DNA of 64,000 nucleotides from Paraburkholderia sp. (GCF_028283785.1 NZ_JAPWKB010000018.1:62001-126000), one strand, 5' to 3'; counted from the stretch's first letter, positions 37,372-47,075 are shown. The notes: generated by a model not told the origin, from the sequence alone. Made by a program: numbers and translations.

Positions 37372-37806
37372 CAAACGCGCGTTTACGATTCCGCCCGCAT
37401 GCAATGCTTACCTCTACCCTGGTAGGGATATTCATCGTCAAACGGACAATAAGCGACCCACGAATCTCCGTAAAAAATACCAACCGACAGTCATCGGGAT
37501 TTTTTACCTGATTATATGTAACACGCTCTCAGCCTTTATCTATGCCCATCTCCGCGCGATTCGCATAAAGTTAACTAGTAAAACCCTATAAGTCCTTAAT
37601 ATCCAGTTAGGGTTTTCACTTACTCACCTTATTCGTCTGAACTGCCGTAAAACGCTGGTAGACTCGTTTTCAGAAATCGATAGATACGCTGAAACGAATT
37701 TACCAAGCCGGCAGTCAATCGCGCTTCCAGCGATTGCAAGGCGAATTCGTTTTAAACCCTCGCGACTGGCAGAAAGCCAGCGCGGCGCCTGAGAGAGGGC
37801 TGTATC
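37372..37806 (+). other. AT-richer leader region of the fimbrial operon
   Basis: About 435 bases distinctly lower in GC than the surroundings. It holds a perfect 9-bp inverted repeat and no supported gene. The promoter of the fimbrial operon presumably lies here, but no clear -35/-10 pair was found. Confidence 0.5.
37580..37616 (+). promoter_or_regulatory. Inverted repeat, possible operator of the fimbrial operon
   Basis: AAAACCCTA (37580-37588) and its exact complement TAGGGTTTT (37608-37616) are separated by 19 bases, centred about 210 bases before the pilin start. A two-turn spacing fits a dimeric regulator; a terminator is unlikely because the stem is short and its loop long. Confidence 0.35.
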
Positions 37807-38331
37807 GTGAAACAAAAAAAACTGTCATCCGCATTGATCGGTGCGTTGATATTGAGTTGGACCGCGCCTATCGTGCAGGCCGCCACGTATTCGAATGGCA
37901 CGAATATCGCCACCTTCACGGTGTCGCTAACGCTCCAGGCGAATTGCACGATTGCCGCCAATGCGCTGGCATTCGGCACGAACGGCGTGCTGACTTCCGC
38001 GCTGAACCAGCAGACCTCGGTCGCCGTCACCTGCACCAACACGACGCCATATAACGTCGGTCTCGACGCGGGCACGGTCACCGGTTCCACGGTGACAAGC
38101 CGGCTGATGGCCGGCACGACCAGCGGCAATACGACCACCACCGTGGCGTTCCAGTTGTACCAGGACTCCGGCCACACCACGGCTTGGGGCAACACCCAAG
38201 GCACCAATACCGTCGGCGGCACGGGCACCGGTTCGGCGCAGTCCATCTCGGTCTACGGTCAGGTCCCGGCGCAGGCCACGCCGAAGCCCGACACGTATCA
38301 GACCACCGTCACCGCGACGGTGTACTTCTGA
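37807..38331 (+). CDS. Csu-type fimbrial major subunit (spore coat U domain)
   Basis: A 174-residue secreted protein, GTG start, signal peptide of about 25 residues (LSSALIGALILSWTAPIVQA). The SCPU domain is evident: two Cys (NCTIAA, VTCTN), LQANCTIAANALAFGTNG and the C-terminal strand ATVYF used for chaperone-usher assembly. Such proteins are the structural pilins of archaic chaperone-usher fimbriae important for biofilm adhesion. First gene of a four-gene operon. Confidence 0.9.
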   Translation: MKQKKLSSALIGALILSWTAPIVQAATYSNGTNIATFTVSLTLQANCTIAANALAFGTNGVLTSALNQQTSVAVTCTNTTPYNVGLDAGTVTGSTVTSRLMAGTTSGNTTTTVAFQLYQDSGHTTAWGNTQGTNTVGGTGTGSAQSISVYGQVPAQATPKPDTYQTTVTATVYF

Positions 38332-38332
38332 C

Positions 38333-39070
38333 GTGAGCGCCGCCCTGATGACCGGGTTGCGCACGCTGTTGCTGGCGGTCTGCACGCTGGCCATGACGCT
38401 GGCCAGCGCACATGGCGCCACCTTGCAGATCTCGCCCGTGATGGTCGATCTGCCGGCTGACTCCAACGCGTCGGGCCTGACGCTGCGCAATCCCGGCGAC
38501 AAGCCGCTCTACGGCCAGGTCCGCGTGTATCGATGGGACCAGGAAAACGGTGAGGACACGCTCACGCCGACCCAGGACGTGGTCGCGAGTCCGCCGATGA
38601 TCCAGATCGCCGCGCGTTCCGAGCAACTGGTGCGGCTGGTGCGCACCGCACCGCCGCCCAACGGCGCCGAGGAAAGCTATCGGGTGCTGATCGACGAGCT
38701 GCCGGAGGCCGATGCGACGCCCGCCAACGGCGTGACGATCCGTCTGCGTTACTCGGTGCCGGTGTTTCTCGAACCGGGCGCCCAAACCGGCACGCCGAAG
38801 CTCGCGTGGCATCTGTTCCATGCCGGCGACGGCTGGGAGCTTCGCGCCGACAACACCGGCAAACGCCGCGCGCAAATCGCGGCCGTGCAGCTGGTGAACG
38901 GTGCGGGCAGCACCTTCGAGATCAACAAGGGTTTGCTCGGCTACGCGTTGCCGGGTCGCGGCCGGACCTGGCGTTTGCCGCTGCCCGCGAACGCCGATCT
39001 GAGCGGTCAGGTGAAGATTCGCGCCGCCGTCAATGCGACACCGGCGGAATCGGTGGTGAGCGTCGAATAA
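38333..39070 (+). CDS. Fimbrial periplasmic chaperone (CsuC-like)
   Basis: A 245-residue PapD-like chaperone with GTG start one base after the pilin stop. Signal peptide about 1-28 (TLLLAVCTLAMTLASAHG), then ATLQISPVMVDLPADSNASGLTLRN and the loop ending VRLVRTAPPP, matching the archaic chaperone family, and an Ig-like second domain. It caps pilin subunits in the periplasm. Confidence 0.9.
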   Translation: MSAALMTGLRTLLLAVCTLAMTLASAHGATLQISPVMVDLPADSNASGLTLRNPGDKPLYGQVRVYRWDQENGEDTLTPTQDVVASPPMIQIAARSEQLVRLVRTAPPPNGAEESYRVLIDELPEADATPANGVTIRLRYSVPVFLEPGAQTGTPKLAWHLFHAGDGWELRADNTGKRRAQIAAVQLVNGAGSTFEINKGLLGYALPGRGRTWRLPLPANADLSGQVKIRAAVNATPAESVVSVE

Positions 39071-39229
39071 CCGACACGGCAACGGACACGACTAACAGGG
39101 AGATTCACCGGGGGTTCACCGAAGCAGTCGCACGAGACGCACTTGCAACACAGAAGGACACCGCCGCAGTCCCGCCCATCCAGCATGTCTGCCTGACCGG
39201 AACCGGACCATGCGCCGCACTTCGTATCG

Positions 39230-41749
39230 ATGAGGACACCCCGACGGCTGACACGTCACCGATGGACTGTGCCGACGATGGCGCTGGCGGCATCCCTGAT
39301 TGCCGCCGGCGGCACGCCTGCGCGCGCGCAAAACGCATCGCCGGTGCCGGACCGGACCGCCGCCACTCACGACAGCCACGACGCCCACGACACCCCGGAC
39401 ACCGCGCGCGACCTCTATCTCGAAGTGAACCTGAACGGCCAGCGCACCGCGTTGATCGCGCATTTCCGCGAACGCGGCGGCAAGCTGTTCGCGAGCGCGA
39501 AAGACCTGAGCGAGATCGGCCTGCTGCCCGACCGGCTGGCCGGTTCGTCGGGTCCGCCGCATGCGCCCGGCCAACCTGGCCAGCCCACTCCACCGGCGTC
39601 CCCGCCACCCGCCAGCCCGCTGACGCCGCCGAACGCGATCAACATGGCGGGACCGGCCGCCACCGACGCGCTGAACGCGCTGTCGGACGTCGCGGATATC
39701 GCGCTCGATTCGCTGCCCGGCCTGCGCTACACGTATGACCCCGCCACCCAGTCGGTGGATCTCGACGCGCCCGACAATCTGCGTCGTCCGTACACGTTCG
39801 ACACCCGCGCGCTGACGCAAACGCCGCTCGCGACCTCGTCGCGCGGCTTCGTGCTGAACTACGACGCGTATGCGCAAAGCGAGTCGACCGCGCAGCTCGC
39901 GTTGTGGAGCGAAGAACGCTACTTCGATCCGTCCGGCGTGTTCAGCAATACCGGCATCGCGTATCTGTATCGCGACCTGCACCGCTATATCCGCTACGAC
40001 ACATCGTGGAGCCGCTCCGATCCGGCCACGCTGACCACCCAGCAATACGGCGACACGATTTCGTCGTCGCTCGACTGGACCCGCTCGGTGCGGATCGGCG
40101 GCTTTCAGTGGCGCAGCAATTTCACGCTGCGCCCCGATCTCGTCACGTTTCCGGTGCCCGCGCTGACGGGATCGGCGGTCGTGCCGTCGTCGGTGGATCT
40201 GTATATCAACAACGTGCGCCAGTACAGCGGCAACGTGCCGAGCGGTCCGTTCGTCGTGACCAACGTGCCCGGCATCACCGGCGGCGGACAGGCCACCGTG
40301 ATCACCCGCGATGCGCTCGGGCGCACGATTGCGACGTCCGTGCCGCTCTACGTGGACACACGGATGCTCGCGCAAGGGCTGTCGAGCTATTCGTTCGAAG
40401 TCGGATTTCTACGCCGCTCGTACGGCGTCGAATCGTTCGACTACAACCCGCATCCGGCGATCAGCGGCTCGCTGCGGCGCGGTCTCAGCGACACGCTGAC
40501 CATCGAAGGCCACGCGGAAGCGACCAGCGGCCTCGCCAACGCCGGCGCGGGTGCGCTGGTACGGCTCGGCATGGCGGGCGTCGTCAGCGGCTCGCTGGCG
40601 GCGAGTGCGGGGCATCGCGGCGGCGTGCAGACGGGGCTCGGCTACCAGATCATCGAACCGTCGTTTTCGATCGACGCGCAGACCTTGCGCGCGTTCGGCC
40701 ATTACGGCGACATCGCGTCCGCCGACGGCACGCCGGTCGCCGACGCAACCGATCGCGTGACACTGTCCGTGCCGCTGTTCAGCCGTCAGACGCTGGCGCT
40801 GAGCTACATCGGCTATCGCTATCCGCAAGTGAGCGCATCGCATATCGGCTCGGTGTCGTACACGGTGAGCTTCGGCAATCTGGCGTCGCTGACGCTGTCC
40901 GCGTTTCGGGATTTCTCCGGCTCGGCGTCGTCGGGCGTGTTTCTGAGCGCAAGTCTCGGCCTCGGCAACAACACGTCGGTCAGCTCGAGCGTGGGCCGCC
41001 AGAACGGTCAGAGCAGCTACAACATCAACGCCAACCGCCCGCCGGATTACGACGGCGGTTTCGGCTGGGCCGCGCAGGTCGGCGGCACGTCGAACGTGCC
41101 GTACCGTCAGGCGCAGGCGCAATACCTCGGCAAATACGGCGAAGTGACGGCGATCGCGCAGTCGCTGGACCGGCACACCAGCGCGTCCGTCGACGTCAGC
41201 GGCGCGCTGGTGGTAATGGACGGCTCGGTGCTGCCCGCGCGGCGCATCGGCGACGGTTTCGCGCTGATCTCGACGGGCGGCGTCGCGGGCATTCCGGTGC
41301 TGCACGAAAACCGCGTGATCGGCACCACCGACCGCAACGGCCATCTGCTGGTGCCCGATCTGAACGCGTACGAGTCGAACCGGGTCGGCATCGACAGCAT
41401 GAACCTGCCCGCCGACGCGCAGATCGCATCGACCACGCAAGACCTCGTGCCGAAGTCGCAATCGGGCGTGCTGGCCAGCTTCCGCGTGACGCGCTATAGC
41501 GCGGCGTCGGTGATTCTGCAGGGGCCCGACGGCAAACTGCTGCCGGCCGGCGCACGCGTACATCATCGGGAAAGCGGATCGAATACGATCGTCGGATACG
41601 ACGGATTGACCTTTATCGAGAATCTGCAAGCCGACAATCATCTCGAGATCGAGGCCGGCGCATTGCATTGCACGGTGGCGTTCGCGTACACGCGGCCAAC
41701 CAACGGCTCGTTGCCGACTTACGGCCCACTCACCTGCCGGCCCCTCTGA
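39230..41749 (+). CDS. Fimbrial outer-membrane usher (CsuD-like)
   Basis: An 839-residue usher with a signal peptide of about 33 residues ending ARAQ, an N-terminal domain (LYLEVNLNGQ) with a Pro-rich insertion (about 105-125), the beta-barrel, and a C-terminal domain ending FAYTRPTNGSLPTYGPLTC with paired Cys. The archaic usher class typically shows LPGLRYTYDPATQSVDL and the plug segment. The 159-base gap after the chaperone gene may contain an upstream start but no better one was seen. Confidence 0.88.
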   Translation: MRTPRRLTRHRWTVPTMALAASLIAAGGTPARAQNASPVPDRTAATHDSHDAHDTPDTARDLYLEVNLNGQRTALIAHFRERGGKLFASAKDLSEIGLLPDRLAGSSGPPHAPGQPGQPTPPASPPPASPLTPPNAINMAGPAATDALNALSDVADIALDSLPGLRYTYDPATQSVDLDAPDNLRRPYTFDTRALTQTPLATSSRGFVLNYDAYAQSESTAQLALWSEERYFDPSGVFSNTGIAYLYRDLHRYIRYDTSWSRSDPATLTTQQYGDTISSSLDWTRSVRIGGFQWRSNFTLRPDLVTFPVPALTGSAVVPSSVDLYINNVRQYSGNVPSGPFVVTNVPGITGGGQATVITRDALGRTIATSVPLYVDTRMLAQGLSSYSFEVGFLRRSYGVESFDYNPHPAISGSLRRGLSDTLTIEGHAEATSGLANAGAGALVRLGMAGVVSGSLAASAGHRGGVQTGLGYQIIEPSFSIDAQTLRAFGHYGDIASADGTPVADATDRVTLSVPLFSRQTLALSYIGYRYPQVSASHIGSVSYTVSFGNLASLTLSAFRDFSGSASSGVFLSASLGLGNNTSVSSSVGRQNGQSSYNINANRPPDYDGGFGWAAQVGGTSNVPYRQAQAQYLGKYGEVTAIAQSLDRHTSASVDVSGALVVMDGSVLPARRIGDGFALISTGGVAGIPVLHENRVIGTTDRNGHLLVPDLNAYESNRVGIDSMNLPADAQIASTTQDLVPKSQSGVLASFRVTRYSAASVILQGPDGKLLPAGARVHHRESGSNTIVGYDGLTFIENLQADNHLEIEAGALHCTVAFAYTRPTNGSLPTYGPLTCRPL

Positions 41750-41760
41750 GGAACGCTGCC

Positions 41761-42732
41761 ATGAAGAACCTGCTGCTCGCCTGTGCGCTCGTCGTGGTGC
41801 TGGCCTTCGCGCCGCAGCGCGCCAGCGCGCAAACCTGCACGGCCAGCATGTCGACGCTCGATTTCGGCAGCGTGTCGCCGATCGCGTCGGCGGCGGTCAA
41901 CGCGACCGGCACCTTGACCGTCACCTGCAACTGGAGCGTGGTGAGCCTTGCGCCGACTGCGCTGGTGTGTCTGAACCTGACGCCCGCCACGCCGCGCTAT
42001 CTGACCGACACCAGCAGCGACAAACTGCGTTACGACCTGTATCAGGACAGCGCGCGTTCGTTGTCCTGGGGTTCGACGTCGGCGGGCACCACGCCGATTT
42101 CCGTCACGCTGACGCAACCCTTGCTGACCACCAGCGCGAGCACGACGGTCACCGTCTACGGCCAGATTGCCGCCAACCAGCCGACGGTGCCGACCCTCAG
42201 CAACAGCAACACGCTCTACACCCACGTGTTCAGCGGCGCCGAGACCTCGATCAATTACGCGTACTACGTGCTCGGGATTCTCGGGCCGCCAAGCTGCGCG
42301 TCGATCACCAGCGGCGGCACGTTCGGCTTTACCGTCAACGCGACCGTGATCAACAACTGCAACATCAGCGCAACCAACATCGCGTTTACCGCGACCAGCC
42401 TGCTGAACCAGACATTGACCGCAAACGGCACGATCACCGCGCAATGCACGGCCGGCGATGCGTACAAGATCGCGCTGAGCGCCGGATCGAGCGGCACGAC
42501 GGCCAGCCGCACGATGCAGCGATCGGGCGGCGGCGGCACGGTGAAGTATCAGTTGTACACGGACGCCGCGCTCGCCGGGGTCTGGGGCGACGGCACCGGC
42601 GGCACGACCGTCGCCACCGGCGTGGGCACCGGCAATCCGGCATCGGTGACGGTGTACGGGGTGGTGCCGTCGCAAAGCACGCCCGCGCCCGGCAACTACA
42701 GCGACACGATCACCGCGACGATCTATTTCTAA
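41761..42732 (+). CDS. Csu-type tip adhesin with two SCPU domains (CsuE-like)
   Basis: A 323-residue secreted protein with signal peptide ending ASAQ. Two spore coat U domains are in tandem (about 25-170 and 175-323), the second ending in ATIYF like the pilin. This two-domain organisation is that of the tip adhesin CsuE. It follows the usher by 11 bases. Confidence 0.9.
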   Translation: MKNLLLACALVVVLAFAPQRASAQTCTASMSTLDFGSVSPIASAAVNATGTLTVTCNWSVVSLAPTALVCLNLTPATPRYLTDTSSDKLRYDLYQDSARSLSWGSTSAGTTPISVTLTQPLLTTSASTTVTVYGQIAANQPTVPTLSNSNTLYTHVFSGAETSINYAYYVLGILGPPSCASITSGGTFGFTVNATVINNCNISATNIAFTATSLLNQTLTANGTITAQCTAGDAYKIALSAGSSGTTASRTMQRSGGGGTVKYQLYTDAALAGVWGDGTGGTTVATGVGTGNPASVTVYGVVPSQSTPAPGNYSDTITATIYF

Positions 42733-42787
42733 CGCGGTGCAAGCGTCGGCGGAGACGGGAACGGGAACATCCGGCGGAAGCGGCGCG

Positions 42788-43114
42788 CTAGAACATCACC
42801 ATCCAGACTTTGGACGGCGCGGCGGCGTTCGGGGCCGCCGCGATCAGCGCTCCGGCGTTGACCGGCTGAACCTGCGCGGCGAGCGCCGCCGCGGGTTCGA
42901 CGGCGCTTTGTTCGATATTGAACGGCTGGCCGTGCAGACACGACACGAGTGGACGCGCCGGCGCGAGCAAGGCATCGTCGGACTGGATCAGACAGCTTTC
43001 CTGAACCACGAGGCTGACCGGCATCGACGCCAGTTCAGCGGACGACGTGCGGCGCAGCGGCAGCACGAGCAGGACGCAGGCAGCCAGTGCGATCGAATGG
43101 GTACGACGCAGCAT
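42788..43114 (-). CDS. Small secreted protein resembling half of a SCPU domain
   Basis: A 108-residue protein, signal peptide of about 26 residues (LAACVLLVLPLRRTSSA). The rest has ESCLIQSDDALLAPARPLVSC, HGQPFNIE and a terminal VWMVMF, which resembles the C-x-V-x-C pattern and aromatic C-terminus of spore coat U fimbrial proteins but is too short for a whole domain. It is convergent to the fimbrial operon (55 bases after its stop). It could be a minor or inhibitory subunit, or a remnant; function not established. Confidence 0.55.
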   Translation of the reverse strand: MLRRTHSIALAACVLLVLPLRRTSSAELASMPVSLVVQESCLIQSDDALLAPARPLVSCLHGQPFNIEQSAVEPAAALAAQVQPVNAGALIAAAPNAAAPSKVWMVMF

Positions 43115-43378
43115 AGAAAGAGAGTTCCTGGGAAAGCGAAGTCCGTGATCGCGAAGATGACGGGGAGTACCGCTAATGACGGCACGCCGCGGCCGGATCT
43201 TGAGGAAAGCGCGTGCGTTTGGAGGAGACCGTCTCGCAAATGAAAGCCGGACTTATCAACAGAAAATGTTCGCAAGCCTGTGAATAACTCTCTGCCAACC
43301 GCCGCAACCCATTGATCTGATTAAATTAAGCCACGCGCGCCGTGCGATAGGCAAAGCAAAAGCAAACTGCACCGTTCG

Positions 43379-44851
43379 CTACCGCACATTTCCGGCATCG
43401 CTGTCTTCGGCGCGCCATTCCCGGCGCGATTCGACCATCGCCGCGACCGCGAGCCGCGCCATCTTGACCCAGCCGGAGCGGCGCGGGTCCGCGAGCATGC
43501 TCAACGCGCGCGCGTAATCGAGCGTGAGTCCGGGGGTCCAGGCCATCGTCGCCGCGCGTTTGCGGACTTGCGCCGCGACCCACAACTCGGGCGTCGTCAG
43601 CACCCGCCAGAACGGCCCCCAGCCGACGCGCCGCGTTGCTGCTTCGGCGTTGTCCACAGGTTCGGCACCTTCGGCGCCCCCAGCCCCCCACGCGCGCGCG
43701 GCCGCACCTTCGAGCGCCGCCTCCAACGCCCGCGACACGCTGCTCGAACAGTTCCGGTGCGTGAGGTTGTAGGTCGTATCGCGACGATAGACGTCCCAGA
43801 ACGTCGTCAGCCGCGCCGGATCGAAATTGCGGATTCGCACCTGCACCGTGGACGGACACCACGCGTGCGACTCCGTCACGTAATCCGGCTGAAACACGCC
43901 CGGGACGTCGTTTTCGTGCGTGGCGCGCAGCAGCCTCGTGAACTCGTCGGGCGCGCGGTCGATCTCGACGCCGGGATACAGGCTGATATACACGCCGCCC
44001 GGCGCTTCGAGCGCGGCATGGCCGGTCGAAATCACGCCATTGCGATCGACCGCCGCAATGTAGCGATCGACGATCGGCTGACGCCGCGCCGGCGATTTGG
44101 ACGACCCGACCGGCGTCCACACGTGAACGGTCAATGCAGGTTCGTCGGCGGCGGGCGGGCCGTCCCAGCGCAACGGCGCGCGCCGCGACGACGCGGCAGC
44201 CGGCGCGGGAGCGGCGTCGGGGTGCGCGTCTGCATGCGCATCTGCGTGCGGATTCGTCGACGTCGAACCCTCGCCGGCCAAGCCGACGGCCGGATTGACC
44301 GCGAGCCGCCGCACGCGGGTGCCGAGCAAAATCAGGTTCCATCCACCGAAGATCAGCCCCAGACCGAGGCAATACGGCACGGTCCCGACGTAGTGCGTCG
44401 GAAAGGGCTGGAAAAAGAAAATCGCGAGCGCGATTTCGAGCGCGCCGCCGATCGTCGCCAGCCGCCAGGTCCGGTAACGGACCACGCGCGCGGACACGAT
44501 CTGCAACAGGCCGTCGGCGAGGAACAGCGTGCCGAACAGCATCGAGAGAATGAAATTGCCGTGATGATGACCGGCGAGAATCAGCGCCGCGGCGACGCAA
44601 AACGCGAAGCCCTTCACGTAGCGCAGCGTGCGCTGGCCGCCCATTCCCGTCCACGCCACCGCGAGCGTCGCGCCGCCTTCGAGCAGCAGCAGCCACGCAA
44701 ACGGCGCGATCGGGAAATACAGCGCGTTGTCGAGCGCGTCGATAAAGATGACGACGCCGAGAATCAGGCTGATCCAGCCCAGCACGCTCAACGTGCGCCA
44801 GCGGCTGCGCAGGTAATCGACGCCGAGCAGGATCATCACGAGACGCACCAT
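43379..44851 (-). CDS. DUF308 membrane protein fused to a permuted papain-like domain
   Basis: A 490-residue protein. Residues 1-180 have at least five hydrophobic helices of the DUF308/HdeD type. A His/Ala/Asp/Pro-rich linker (195-235; HADAHADAH) leads to a soluble domain with GHAALE (His278) and NLTHRNCSSSVSRAL (Cys368), consistent with a circularly permuted NlpC/P60-like papain fold, in which His precedes Cys. The membrane part may anchor a hydrolase or acyltransferase; HdeD-like proteins are linked to acid resistance. Active-site assignment is by pattern only. Confidence 0.75.
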   Translation of the reverse strand: MVRLVMILLGVDYLRSRWRTLSVLGWISLILGVVIFIDALDNALYFPIAPFAWLLLLEGGATLAVAWTGMGGQRTLRYVKGFAFCVAAALILAGHHHGNFILSMLFGTLFLADGLLQIVSARVVRYRTWRLATIGGALEIALAIFFFQPFPTHYVGTVPYCLGLGLIFGGWNLILLGTRVRRLAVNPAVGLAGEGSTSTNPHADAHADAHPDAAPAPAAASSRRAPLRWDGPPAADEPALTVHVWTPVGSSKSPARRQPIVDRYIAAVDRNGVISTGHAALEAPGGVYISLYPGVEIDRAPDEFTRLLRATHENDVPGVFQPDYVTESHAWCPSTVQVRIRNFDPARLTTFWDVYRRDTTYNLTHRNCSSSVSRALEAALEGAAARAWGAGGAEGAEPVDNAEAATRRVGWGPFWRVLTTPELWVAAQVRKRAATMAWTPGLTLDYARALSMLADPRRSGWVKMARLAVAAMVESRREWRAEDSDAGNVR

Positions 44852-44985
44852 CGTCGTTCTCCGGTGGACGGACTCATTCGGCGCGTCGTGCCGGAAGCCG
44901 CGTCAGCGCCGGGATGAGTGGCCGTATCGACTGTTTATAGCCCACCGGCGATGCGGCGGGCAAGCGCGCCGCCGCACCGGTTCGC

Positions 44986-45918
44986 TCAAGCCGCGACCGC
45001 TTCGCCGACTACCGCGCCCTGCTCGTCCAGTTCGCCGCCGAGCGCATCGACCACGTCGGCGATCAGTTTGGCCAGTTCGCCGGACATCAGCGTGAAGTCG
45101 GATTCGAAGATTTCGTCGTCGTTTTGCGCGGTCGGGTCGGACGCTTCCTTCAGCACGTCGAGCGCGGCAATGCGCTTGAGCGACAAGGTGGGCGTCAGCA
45201 CGAACGACACGCGGTCGCTCCACGTCATCGCGAGCTTCATGCACTGCTTGCCCGCTTCGATATGACGGCGCATATCGTCGACATCGAGCGAATGGCCGAC
45301 GTAGCGCACGGTGGCGTTGCCTTGCGTCGGCGAGCGCAATTCAGTGTCCTGGTCGAGCGTGAAGCCGCCCGGCGCGTCGCCCGACAGCAGCCAGTTGGTC
45401 ATCGCCGCCACCGGCGACTGCGCGACGCGCAGCGTGCGCAACGGCAGACGGTCGATCGATTTGACCAGCAGGCCGAGCACTTCGTCGCCGAGGGTTTGCG
45501 ATGCCGCGTCGATCACCAGCCAGCCGTTCACGGTATCGATCCACACGCGCGTGTCGCGGCGAATGCTGAACGCGCGCGGCAGCAGTTCGTCGGTGATCTG
45601 CTCTTTCAGCTCTTTCATCTGCTTGCGGCCAACCTTGTAGCCTTGCTGCTCTTCGAGTTCGACCGCGCGGGCCTTCGTCACCTGATTGACGACCGACGCC
45701 GGCAGCAGCTTCTTTTCGGTGCGGAACAGCAGCAGCATCTGACGGTTGATGCCCACCACCAGCGAATCGTTGTCACGCGGCGACGCCCAACCCTGGGTTT
45801 GCATCTCCAGCCGGCTGCCGGGCTGGAACGCGTGCGCCGCGAGCGATTGTTCGAGTTGCTCGGGAGTGACCGACCACGGAGCCGGGAGACGATGAATCTG
45901 AAGGTTCTTGAACCACAT
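44986..45918 (-). CDS. rdgC: Recombination-associated protein RdgC
   Basis: A 310-residue protein beginning MWFKNLQIHRLPAPW, the conserved RdgC start, then LEMQTQGWASPR and LPASVVNQVTKARAVELEEQQGYKVGRKQMKELKEQI. RdgC is a DNA-binding ring protein that limits RecA activity. The frame extends 11 codons further upstream, but the MWFKNL start is the conserved one. Confidence 0.95.
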   Translation of the reverse strand: MWFKNLQIHRLPAPWSVTPEQLEQSLAAHAFQPGSRLEMQTQGWASPRDNDSLVVGINRQMLLLFRTEKKLLPASVVNQVTKARAVELEEQQGYKVGRKQMKELKEQITDELLPRAFSIRRDTRVWIDTVNGWLVIDAASQTLGDEVLGLLVKSIDRLPLRTLRVAQSPVAAMTNWLLSGDAPGGFTLDQDTELRSPTQGNATVRYVGHSLDVDDMRRHIEAGKQCMKLAMTWSDRVSFVLTPTLSLKRIAALDVLKEASDPTAQNDDEIFESDFTLMSGELAKLIADVVDALGGELDEQGAVVGEAVAA

Positions 45919-46169
45919 GGCGTTTTTCCGGAGAGCAAAGAAAGCGCGCAATTCTATCTGACCGGCCGCGATCGACGCCGCGAGTTTTTCTCATCGTTAC
46001 ATTGCGCGGTTCGACCCCGAATTTTCAAATAAAACCGAAAAATCATTCAACCTAAAGGCCAATTCTCAACCCACACCCGCCCAGTGACAATGACTTCCAT
46101 GTTGCAGCGAGTTTTTCCCGCGACTCGCGCGATTTCACCCGATCTCATCCGATCTCAAGAAGTCATGTC

Positions 46170-46766
46170 ATGAACTACACTCATCGCCGCTTTTCTACCG
46201 CTCGCCGCCTGCTGGCCGGCATCGCGCTCGGTTTGTCCTCGCTCGCGGCGCTGCCCGTCGCGTTTGCCGCCACGGTTCCGGCCACGCCGACGCACGCGCA
46301 GGCCGACGCCGCGTTGCCGAGCCCGCATCACGTCGCCGTGGACAGCCACTCGAAGCAGAGCGCCACGGTGATCCTCGCTGCGCGCCGCTATGCGGCGTTC
46401 TGGAATACCGGCGACACCGCCTATGCCGATCTCGCGCTGTCACCGGCTTTCGTCGATCGCACGTTGCCGGACGGCCGTCCGCAAGGCCCGGACGGTCCGC
46501 GCGCGGCATCGAAGGGATTCCGCGCGGCCGTGCCCGATCTGAGCGCCGAAGTCGACGATCTGGTCGTCGCGGGCGATCGCGCTTCCGTGCATCTGCATTT
46601 CCGGGGCCATTTCACGGGTGAATTTCAGGGCGTCAAGGGCAACGGCCAGATCGTCGATTTCCAGGCGTTCGACCTGTACCGCGTCGAAGGCGGCAAGATC
46701 GTCGAAAACTGGCATCTGGAAGACAACCTGACGCTGCTGAAACAGCTCGGCGTGATCAAATCGTGA
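46170..46766 (+). CDS. Secreted SnoaL-like ester cyclase family protein
   Basis: A 198-residue protein with a signal peptide of about 33 residues (ending AFAAT). The mature part has the SnoaL/NTF2-like fold pattern: YAAFWNTGDTAYADLALSPAFVDRT, GPRAASKGFRAAVPDLSAEVDDLVV and IVENWHLEDNLTLLKQLG. Likely a periplasmic small-molecule-binding or cyclase-like protein; substrate unknown. Confidence 0.85.
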   Translation: MNYTHRRFSTARRLLAGIALGLSSLAALPVAFAATVPATPTHAQADAALPSPHHVAVDSHSKQSATVILAARRYAAFWNTGDTAYADLALSPAFVDRTLPDGRPQGPDGPRAASKGFRAAVPDLSAEVDDLVVAGDRASVHLHFRGHFTGEFQGVKGNGQIVDFQAFDLYRVEGGKIVENWHLEDNLTLLKQLGVIKS

Positions 46767-46860
46767 GCGCGCGCATCACGATTGCGGACGTCCGCGATTG
46801 CCGCGTTTTTCGCCAGATCGCCTAGACTTTTTGGATGCAGGCGGACAAACGGAGGCGACC

Positions 46861-47019
46861 ATGGCGGAATCGATGGTCGGTATCGTGGTGGTGCTGATGC
46901 TCATCGCGATTGCGGCAGTGCTGCTCGGATCGAAGACCCGGCGCGATCTCTGGAAGGAACGGCTGACTGGACACGATCCGGGCCACCGCTCGTGGCGGCG
47001 CATGCGGCATCGTCACTGA
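46861..47019 (+). CDS. 52-residue single-helix membrane protein with basic tail
   Basis: ATG with GGAGG ideally placed. Residues 5-22 (MVGIVVVLMLIAIAAVLL) form a membrane helix; the tail is rich in Arg and His (KTRRDLWKERL, RSWRRMRHRH). Small size and strong ribosome-binding site support a real gene; no family recognised. Confidence 0.55.
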   Translation: MAESMVGIVVVLMLIAIAAVLLGSKTRRDLWKERLTGHDPGHRSWRRMRHRH

Positions 47020-47075
47020 ACGCGCGCGCGAATGGAACAACGCAGGAAGGCGGTCGAGCAGCTCAGGAGGCAAGC

